A stretch of 64,000 nucleotides of DNA from Lineus longissimus (taxonomy: Eukaryota > Nemertea > Pilidiophora > Heteronemertea > Lineidae), in the NCBI RefSeq assembly GCF_910592395.1, contig NC_088311.1, positions 23,346,646 to 23,410,645 of the forward strand, in the 5' to 3' direction. Below the pieces are notes generated by a model. The model was not told where the DNA came from, made no database searches, and was given only the letters and a program-made list of their open reading frames with translations. Of the stretch, positions 53,586-63,200 are shown piece after piece. The position numbers were made by a program, and so were the translations under genes. Positions within the stretch are counted from its first letter, which is position 1. Every line of letters starts with the position of its first letter.

Positions 53586-53960
53586 CAGTGGAACCCCGGT
53601 CGACGACCACCCCGCTATGACGACCAAGAATCGCCGGTCCCGAATGGTTTCCTCTCATATTACAATAACAAGGCCCCCGGTAACACGACCACCCGGGTAC
53701 CCAGACCACGACCACTGGAAAACAATTTCTGAGTCCAAATATTTTTTCAACTTGTCTTTTTTCTGCTCAAAATGAAGAAATATCATCAGCCCCAAAAAAG
53801 TTTTGACTTTGAAAATTTTTCAATAAGTTCAACAATTTTGGCGAAAAAACCTAATCATGCATTTTTCCCCCGGATTTTCAACTTCACTAACACGACCAGC
53901 CCGGTAACGCGACCATTCAACCTCGGTCCCATGGGTGGTCGTGTTACCGGGGTTCGACTG
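53586..53960. mobile_element. MITE with pogo/Tigger-like ends and TA duplication
   Basis: A 375-bp element is bounded by inverted ends CAGTGGAACCCCGGT and ACCGGGGTTCGACTG and flanked by TA on both sides. The CAGT-GAACC-CGG ends and TA target are typical of pogo/Tigger members of the Tc1-mariner superfamily. Internally it repeats CGGTAACACGACC-type words. It has no transposase frame, so it is non-autonomous. Its core (about 53732-53830) matches the arms of the hairpin at 28698-28955. Confidence 0.8.
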
Positions 53961-54530
53961 TACCTATAAGTTGTGTCACAACCCTTCAGATCTGCCGATT
54001 ATTTGATGCTCGACAGCCGAGGATATTACGGCGAATGACCTGGTACACTGGCAGCTTTTAAGGATCCACGGTCATATAATAGCCAGGGGTTTTAGTATGA
54101 AACTGCCTTACCTGTCGTCGAGCAGGGAGCTGAAAGTTAAAGGAGGTTATGAAACAGTCATAAAATCTAACCTTTTTCTGAAAATTTAAACGTCTGAATA
54201 ATCTATCAAACCTATCAAACCTGCATCAATTCATTTCGAAATCACTTAATACATGTATCACTTGGAAACTCGGAAAGTAAAAATCAGGCATAGAGAGGAG
54301 CGAGGGATCAAATTGGCACTCTTGGAGTGACTATGCACAGTCAGGAGACTGTGTCGTGGTTGATACCACGATGATATATTCATCATACATGTACAAGCAC
54401 GACCAAATATTTCTGATGTTCTGTGACATAGGAGAGGCCCCTATCTGCAACTTCGTGAACCTTGAATCTATCACACCCAAGTCCATTCTCCCTTTAACGA
54501 AAGAGCAGCGAAGACCATAGTTTGACTTAC

Positions 54531-54749
54531 TCAGTTTTGTGTATTGATTCCATACTCTGTTGCCCCTATTCACGGCCTTGCTCGGTTGACAGACAAAGTT
54601 TTGAAGCCAACATTGTCCGGAGTTGTAATGAATTCCAAGACAGTTTCCTCGGCTTGAACACGCTACTTTACAGGCCGCCACTGAGCCAACAAAAGTGTAA
54701 AAATGTCCGCCGCAATGTCCGTAGAAGTGAACGTATCGACACGCCTTTG
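54531..54749 (-). CDS. Exon-like segment with PAN/apple-type cysteine pattern
   Basis: It has a CAG acceptor at 54750-54751 and a GTAAGT donor at 54530, 219 nt, phase 1 on both sides. The encoded stretch has eight Cys, with VGSVAACKVACSSRGNCLG followed by IHYNSGQCWLQNF. This matches the PAN/apple layout (paired Cys, CxxxC, then CWL), a fold used for extracellular protein or sugar binding. Symmetric phase-1 exons are typical of shuffled extracellular modules. No downstream exon was identified, so it may be a fragment of a larger secreted or membrane protein. Confidence 0.5.
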
Positions 54750-54789
54750 CTGAATAAGTAGAAGAAACCGGTCCTAACTATTGAAATAC

Positions 54790-55022
54790 CTGTGTATGTC
54801 GGCCTGTAACTCATTCCGATGACCTCTTCAATAATGACTTCGAAATCGACAGAAATGTTAGCCACAACATGTTCATGACCATTGGACGACTTAAAATTAA
54901 ACTTGGTGTGGTCAAATCAGTATCGATCTCACACCTCATGTTAAATACCACCGTGACCCGCCCAGTGGACAATGGTGCATTTGTTTTATATAAAACTACT
55001 GCCGCACCGTACAAACTTGCGA
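54790..55022 (-). pseudogene. Exon-like segment with probable frameshift, upstream of the PAN exon
   Basis: The acceptor (CCTAAG) would open in phase 1 with SLYGAAVVLYKTNAPLSTG and continue through VTVVFNMRCEIDTD. The donor side reads in another frame: HEHVVANISVDFEVIIEEV, ending before GTATTT in phase 1. At 233 nt the segment is one short of a multiple of three, so one base appears lost (or two gained) near 54895-54915. It may be a broken gene or a sequence error. The function is unknown; the pattern suggests a beta-rich extracellular repeat. Confidence 0.35.
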
Positions 55023-55848
55023 CTTAGGCGTATACGCTTCTCCGGCCCTGCATGAAGGGGACATTAACCCATGACACAAATACAACACTCTAGGAGGATG
55101 ACCACTTCCATTCAAATCTTTATTTCAAAAAATAACCAAGGTACATGTACATGTATAAAGTACACGAGTTTCACGACTAGGATATGTCGGACGAGCCGTT
55201 ATCACAATCCAAAGAATCCTACCTGGTTCGACGAACTTGACGGAGTACAACAGAACCAGTAGTGGTGCCGCGCATCTTCCGAACATTTTGAAAAATGATG
55301 ACTCTGGCATAAACTCCAACACGACTACCGCTAAGCCGTTAAATTAGGCGACACTGAAAAGATGGCGAACTTTTGTTTTTGAATAACTCCTATATCCTAT
55401 CATATTCATTCTAAATTTACCAAATTACAGCTTCATGGAAAGCCGAGTCAAAACGTCTTGTTTCAGACAGTTGGATATCATTGATACACAGAACTTTAAA
55501 ATAGAATATCATAACGTACCTGTATATGTGATGGAAGTTATTCAAAATGAAAAGTATATAAGACTCTGATCAATTCATATGACCTCAATCCTACCTTCGT
55601 TTATCCGTCTGCCTCATCAGAATACGTAAATACATAGAAACGTGAAAACAACCTATCCGCTATCCGTTCGTAAGTTGGCAAGTTATGAATCATGAATACG
55701 GTAGACTCGATCCCACATGTACATCAATTTCGTCATCCTGATCGCCGTCACGAGGCCGGTCCACTGCGCCCGAAGTTTAGAACAGGGTGCTCAATGGGTA
55801 TATCTTATTAGGATGGGCAAATTCAATCGGCCAGGAAAATCAACATAC

Positions 55849-56088
55849 CGGTAAGGTTCTCGGCCTCATTGAAGTACACTTCCAACCGGGTGTTCGAATG
55901 GACTGGATTCTGGACACTGAATTTTGCATTTGATTCCACTGCCCGGTTCAAGCAACCTCGCCTAAATGGCGTGGTTCCCTCATCAGGTGTTACCACTCCA
56001 CTGACGCGGAACAGCTTTGACCTCAATAACTCTCGGGGTAACATGAGACGACCTTGTGTGAAAAAGATGACGTCGAAATGAAATTGAA
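55849..56088 (-). CDS. Exon-like segment, unknown extracellular-type repeat
   Basis: The open frame on the minus strand ends LEVYFNEAENLT plus one base before the donor GTATGT, in phase 1, compatible with the acceptor at 55023-55024. The best acceptor gives 240 nt, phase 1-1, but its pyrimidine tract is poor and the frame stays open to about 56150. The product is not recognised. Its only support is frame length, donor and phase match with the two segments downstream. Confidence 0.3.
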
Positions 56089-56521
56089 CTTCCTCAATTA
56101 TCGTGTGACGCACATCAAAGGGTGATTTAGCACGATTTGAACACGTTTCATCACATTCAGGTTATCAAGACAAATAATAAAAAAACAACGATTTCATTAC
56201 ACGCGGTATATATTATTTTCATAACTATCACATTGTATTGGTGAAGAAGGCCTATACCGTACAGGATTATACCACAACCATGGCGTGCTGGCTCGACAGA
56301 AAAGATATCTATTTCGGACACGAAGGTCCATCACTTGTGATCACACGTAATGTCCCATGCTACAGTGCCCTACAGCATATGCATAATGCTAGTACATTTT
56401 AACTTCCGTGTTTATGAATATCTAATTTGCGCCACTTTTGATTTTGCCATGTGCACTGATATATATTGTGCGTAATGGGACATGGTTACAGAGCCACCTA
56501 GCCTATAGAGTGTCTGTCTCG

Positions 56522-56582
56522 CTTTATCTTTTACAGGACAGCCGCCTGCAAGGTATCTTAGAGGCTGACTTCCTCATCCATG
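56522..56582 (-). pseudogene. Degenerate copy of the TRPA C-terminal exon end
   Basis: The minus-strand sequence (ATGGATGAGGAAGTCAGCC, later GCAGGCGGCTGTCC and AAGCGAG) follows the last exon but has an in-frame stop after the first residues. It is an older relic than the copy at 56933-57022. Confidence 0.5.
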
Positions 56583-56932
56583 ATACCAAGTACATGTATA
56601 TACTTGATAAGTAAGTACATGTACATGTAAGTAAGTTAATTTTGTTTCTCGATCTCACGTTGAAGACAATGGAATACTGAATATACACATTCATACGATC
56701 ACACAGCACAGGACAACACACATAGGTACTATTATAGATATTTATAAGACTGGTGAAATTGGTTGTACCAGACGATATCAGTGTTCTTGAGACAGGTGGT
56801 AACTAAGTTTATAACGTATTTACAAATTTCAGTGTGCCATAGTCCTTTAGTTTATGATGGAGTTGTAACAAAGTTGATAACATAGTTACAAATGTCAGTG
56901 TCACCTTAATATAACCCTACATGCATTGCCTG

Positions 56933-57022
56933 TCGCTTTTCCTTTGACAAAACAGCAAGTTGGAGCTTGTGTACGCTGAGAGCCGCCTGCCCGCTTTCAC
57001 AGGGGCAGACCTCCTCATCCAT
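56933..57022 (-). pseudogene. Second copy of the TRPA C-terminal exon end
   Basis: It lies immediately downstream of the TRPA stop. The minus strand encodes CPCESGQAALSVHKLQLAVL, against SPCESGQAALNKHKLQLAVL in the used exon, and stays open through a different end (SKEKRQAMHVGLY). It is close enough to serve as an alternative terminal exon, though I see no strong acceptor directly before it. Confidence 0.55.
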
Positions 57023-57041
57023 AATGCCATTGTCCTATCGT

Positions 57042-57225
57042 CTATCGCTTTAACTTTGATAAGACGGCAAGTTGGAGTTTGTGTTTGTTGAGAGCCGCCT
57101 GCCCGCTTTCACAGGGGCTGACTCCCTCGTCCCTATTTTCCGCTTCAGTCTTGATCTCCATTTTTTGAACCATCAGGCGTACCAGGTCGAATGTCTTTTC
57201 CAACGTTTGAGAAAATTCTTTCATT
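57042..57225 (-). CDS. TRPA exon o: C-terminal coiled coil and stop
   Basis: MKEFSQTLEKTFDLVRLMVQ and KMEIK form a heptad-like amphipathic helix, the position of the C-terminal coiled coil in TRPA1. The end CESGQAALNKHKLQLAVLSK is followed by LKR and TAG. Local copies of both halves of this exon exist. Confidence 0.85.
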
Positions 57226-60200
57226 CTGGAAGCAGGGGAGGTTGTTAATACATGATGACATTATGTCACCTGACATCATGTCAGATAACGTCACGTCACG
57301 TCAGTCATTGCATGTAAATAGACATTCAGAACATGAAATAAGATGATTTGTTTAGTTTTGAAACATGTATTTGTTTTTGTAACTTGACAACTACTGAGAC
57401 ATTAGACTCCGTCAAAAATTTTCAAGCTTACGTAATGTGATCGAATTGGCCACAATACTAATTAAACTGTAAATTGACGGAGCAAAAGACTTACTTTTGT
57501 TTCTGCTTGAAGAGCTCTTCATACACAAAGGCATCTTTCTTCGCGTCCGCATCCAATTCCGAACCCCCCTCTCCGAGCCGCGAAGTGGAAATTGACTGCA
57601 ATCAAGTACAAAACATTTCACTCACATTCTGTTCAATGCCTTGAAGACACCCCACCTAGCAAGTCATGCGTTCCGCATGATATCAACTCCTCGTATACGC
57701 GAGGTTTTTGTTGCAGCGACGTGCGAAAGTCATCAGATGAACGCCAAGAATTCTGCCTTGTGGGCAATCGCTTTTACCTGTGACGAAAAATGTTCATTGC
57801 TGCAACCTGCGATAAAGATCGAACTCAGTGATAACCTGTTTTACCCACAGACAAGTGATTGTTTGTCGTTTATCGCATGGCTGTGACAGATCACAGCGAC
57901 AAAAATCGTTTCCATAAAGAAAACTCGATGTGATGAAACTGTCCCACACTACCTGCCACTGGAGCGAACTAGCCCACCCTTCCAGTCATTGGTACTTACA
58001 CTCAAGACTTTGGAGTATCCAGAGCAACAGGGTTTCACCACGACTTCCTGTTTGTCGACGTGACTTAGGAAGAAGGCCGGAAGCTTCTTTTCAAGATCGG
58101 TGTGAAGTTCAACCTGCCGTGAAAAGAGTGGACGTTAAATACCGCTGCTGTCTGTTTATACATTTTGGAATAGATGGCAAAGCCAACTCCAAATCTGACG
58201 GAAGTATGCCCCTGGTTTCGCTGCATTGGCAGCTTTCGTTCAATGACTAAGTGGACTGATTTCACCTGCTTAAGTGGCGTAACCAATGTAATTATTGAAG
58301 AGCGAAGTGTCCTCTAGTGCTATATCAGTTGATCATCATCAATAATTCATATTCAGTTCCGTGTTAAATGCATGTATTCGCACAAACGACTAATATAAGG
58401 TCATAATATAAGGCTATTGACTTGCCTGCATGGCAATTCTCTTCAGTCTAGCGTTCCTCTGAATACTCTCGATATCACCGACCGCCAAACCGATCTGAAA
58501 TCGTGAATCAGCACAACATGACAATGATGAATCATTTTTCTATCACAGATGATCGGGAAGGTAAATGAAAAATGTTGTCTATCGCTTAGACACGACGTAA
58601 ACACAATCTTATTCTAATTTCAATAACTTCATGGTTGGAAGAGCTAATGCTTTTCAATTCAACGAAATATTGGCTTCAGACCAACTCAACGATTTTACGA
58701 CTTCGCCCTTTCTCAAGCCTCACCGACTGAAAACCCTGACTCAGGACGCAAATAGATACGACATTGACTACATTTGCGTTTGTACGTTTCTTAGTAAAAT
58801 CCAGTAAGTTGACCATATGGAGTATGACCTACCAGTAGATTCATCAGTAATATCGGCATGAGGAGTATGAAGGCGACCAGAAGGACCACGGTCAGCGTGG
58901 CGAAGTGGGCGGTTGTGGTGTCCGAATCGGTGAGGGGGTAGAGGAATGTCTCCTTGAAGTCGTAGTCGCCAAGCATCATCATGGCGCAGCGGAGGAGCAT
59001 CATCCCTAGAGTGCCCTGGCCGTTCTCGGAATTTGTCTAGAACAAGTTTGATATTAACAGAGTCAGTACAATAGACTGCCGAATACAGCAAATACATCGA
59101 GAGAGAGATCCAAATGAGGTTCCCCTCACACCTAGCACGTGACCAAATAAACTTAATACCAATCAATGTTTCACTTGGAGAATTCCGAAAGACATTCGTC
59201 GATCACGCACTTTCGTAAGCACAGTACAAAAATCACGAAATTTTAATCGGTTATAACGATGTAGAAGGCAAGACCGAAGGCCACGATGAGTACGAAGACT
59301 TCGAGGCATTACGTACATTGTAGAAGGCGAGACCAAAGGCCACGATGAGGACGAAGACTTCGTGGTAGAACTTACCTTGTTGGTGAGAACGATGTAGAAG
59401 GCGAGACCGAAGGCCACAATGAGGACGAAGGCTTCGTGGTAGAACTTACCTTGTTGGTGAGAACGATGTAGAAGGCGAGACCGAAGGCCACAATGAGGAC
59501 GAAGGCTTCGTGGTAGAACTTACCTTGTTGGTGAGAACGATGTAGAAGGCGAGACCGAAGGCCACAATGAGGACGAAGAACACCACGAGCACTTCAATCA
59601 ATGTCTTCAAGATCTCCAAGAACATCACCACGTAGATGCCGAATCGTCCTGACCTGCGAGTGACAAGGAAGAAAAGAACACGGTCAATTGTTTTCTAATC
59701 TTCAGTTTTTAGAATAAGTTTTGCATTTGTCTTGTACATGTATTTGTATTCAAGAACTGACTCCCACAACCGCAATCTCATCTCCATCTTGTAAACCACC
59801 AGGCTGACCAAATCGAACGGATCTTGATCGCTTTTTTCCTAAATAAGAATTCCACGTCACGAGGGAAAGAGATGCTGCCATGTCGTTTAAATACTGCAAT
59901 CGAGAACGTGATGATCAAAGTGGACATAGCCTTGTTTTTAAAACGAGTCGTTATTCCGTGGTCAATTATTTCTTACAGGCAATAAAAAGGAATCGGGGCG
60001 TGGTACAGTTAAAGCAGTTAATTTAAACTAAATGACTGACACTTGAAAGTGATGTTAATGCAATATTTGTCTCAAGAAGTTATGATGACCATACCTTTGG
60101 AAAAACAGAAGAAGGTTGACCCAGGCTAGGAATGTCGCAACGGCGCCGGACTCCCACTGAAAGTGAGTCGATGTGCTCATGGTCAGGGAGGGACACAGAA

Positions 60201-63200
60201 AGACGGAACAGCTTATATACAGGATCCACTCCAACAGATTGGTGACGTCAAGGAAATATTTCATTTTCTGGAAAAAAACAACAAGACTTTAATTCTGGTG
60301 ATCGTGACCGACACCTCCTTTATTATTGTTTACACCGCCACTGCACTGCAATGTTTCTGGGCCCACGAATTTCACTAACTCTTTGTTTCCAAGAAGCTTT
60401 ATTGATATAGTGACAGAACCTCATATAAGAAAGTTGATTACAAAACAGTTCATTGAAATTGATGACCCAGGCGAGGAATTCACGTACCTGCTGTACCATC
60501 TGTATGACCTCCTTCACCATGTTCAACAGACAGAAGACGACGATTATTGTCGCGGCGATCAGTTGTCCAATGGAAAACTAGAATCAAGAGCACAGCATTG
60601 AATGACAGATTTAGGTTTCAATAACATTTTTTCTCAAAAAGGTTTTTTACAGTTGTATTGGCCAATCATATTCAGCCAGTCCTGCCTCACTGGTGCTGAC
60701 GTCCAAACGTAAACAATCCTAGCTGGTCACATGTTGCTGTTGTATTGTACGTGCCGGTCACCGATCCAAAGGTCGACCGCGCGCAACGTTGCATAACTTC
60801 CACTTTGGGGCAAACGCGCGAACCACTGGGCCATAACGGAATTCCCTCATGGCTGGCTGGTTAAGCCGTGCCATATACCTGGGGGAACGTAAGTTGCAGG
60901 TTTTGTTTGGCAGAGGAGTAAATAGAAGGGGACATGTATGCAGAAGGAGGAGGTTTTTACAAGAATTGACGAAACATCCCGAAGACTTCCGTTATACATG
61001 TATTTCGCTTGTCATGAGTAAATGGTGAATTCAGCCTTATTCAAAGTCTTTGGGCGCGTCCGCCAGTTCCTGATGCAAGGTTGGATTATTGGTACGTTTT
61101 CAACCACAGCGATGGACTATCCAAATATCATGAGGTCTCGCAAGGAGGCGCGTGATTTTATCGGACTATGGTGGCTCGAGTAATTTTGACTCTTCATTCA
61201 AATAATGTCATCGCTACATCACAACTTTTTAAAATAACTTTCGAAGATGGCGGCTGACACTCACTTGGAATTTGTAGCCGTAGCTCTGGTTGTAGTAGTC
61301 GTCGTCTGAGTAGTTCCCGACGATGTTATCAGTGTGTTGCCAATTTGGGAAACTGGTCACAAAGTAGGTCAGCGCGGCAAGAAATATCGAGTATACGAAC
61401 ACGCTCAAGACAAAGAGTTTCAGTCCGTAGGCATTCCTACAACAAATGGAAAACGACATATTATTAGTGTTGTAAATGAAGTACATGTATGTCACGAGAA
61501 TGTCAGCTTCCATCTTGTGAGGTCAAACTTGTATCTATCACGAATCTCTCAACGTTTTCTCATGCAAGTACGTCACCACAAAATCAGTCTCTGCTGTCAT
61601 GAAAATGTTGGTCCAATGCAAATGCTAGTCGAACCGGTCTTACGATAACCTTTTCCATTCCCGACAGAGATCACTCAAATTAGCGGTATGAACATGAATG
61701 AATAGCTTACCACTTCATGTTGAGGTATTGAACCATCAGTGGGTGATTCAGAAGTTCAACTCTGTTGTGGGCCACCATTGTCTACAAAAAAAAACAATGT
61801 AAGATAACCGACTGGACGATGTTGCATTTTTTTAATCATTCTTATCAAGTACATGTAGGTCATAGCTTCCTTACGTGTTTGGCGGTGGGTTGCAAATAAG
61901 GTAACTAAGATAAGCAAAGGATTCATTTTGGGGGTAATCTTTTTCTCGACATCACTCACATTTGGTGTGGCAAGTGGCATGATTGGCTGACCATTCTTTC
62001 TCATCTCTAATTGGTCTTTCATATTCATCTGAATGAGAGCGAAGTTATACGTCGTCTGCAAAACAAAGATGCTTCAGATTAAGATACATTTCCGGTGCAG
62101 TTGTTTTAACAGGGCATTCACTAATGTAGCGTTCACCTTAACCTGGGGTTCAGTTTGCTGTGCTGAACTGAAGGACATAATGCGTAGTTGTCAGTGAAAT
62201 CCGGTTTTCCCTACCAATGTGCATCAATATTCCGTTTACATCAACATGTCTTCCAGTCACAATTTTCTGCTCACCACGACAAGTTGCCCCCATGGGCTGT
62301 TGTTTATACCATGCTTTGGCGAAGCATGAAGATTTACGTCGTGTTGTGTTGCTCCCCCGAAAATTACGCTCCCCGCGAAGATTGGTAGAGTAACGCATAC
62401 GGCTGCGATTACATAGAGCTTTCACATGTAACATGTCACTGTTCAATTTTTCACCATTGTGGCGTGTTTTAAAGCCAAATTCAGTTAACTCGTGACAAGT
62501 GAATCATGACAAGTGACAACGTCAACTCTATATAATCGGGGTAGACTGGGTTGTGCTGCGGACATTGATAGCAGGCATTGATACTTACCACCGTGTTTCC
62601 ATTTTTATCTTCCTCCACTTTGATCATTCTATCATAGACGATAGGGCATATTTCTGGTAACTGCTTGATGAAACCCAGTACGTAGCACATATAGATGCAA
62701 CTACCAGTGCTGAACAGCTCCTCCCACCTAGCGGTCAGAAAATGATTTAACTGTCATTATGGAAGAGGTTTGCTGGCCATAGTGCGAGTTACAAGGTGCA
62801 AGGACCCGTGTCTGTCGCAGAGGAGAAACAAAACTGATCAAGGAAAACACACTTCATCGTTCGTACCGATTGCGAAACCTGCTTGTTATAGTAGAGACAG
62901 AAAGGAATCTATTAGGCCCGGTCAAAGGGAGCATGTTCTATGCCCTTTGTGAGTCACAATTTGATTATTACCTGTCATGCCTGACACTGGCAAGTGCCAC
63001 GTCTGTGAACTTCTGGGTCAGGGCGATATCCAGGAAGCTCTCGCTGTTTGAATTGCAGAGAATCTCCGCCCCTTCGTTCAGCAATATGATAACAGCGCTG
63101 GAATGTCCACCGATAGAGGCGAAGTGCAGTGCTGTATTCTGGAACCACAAAAGGCACAAGATTGAGGCTGTAGTTGGTGACTTATTCCCTTTCATTTTCT

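Larger units (their letters stand above)
56089..57041. other. Interval with degenerate TRPA last-exon copies
   Basis: No independent gene. Copies of the end of the TRPA terminal exon lie at 56933-57022 and 56522-56582. The remainder is AT-rich with ACATGTA-type words. Confidence 0.6.
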
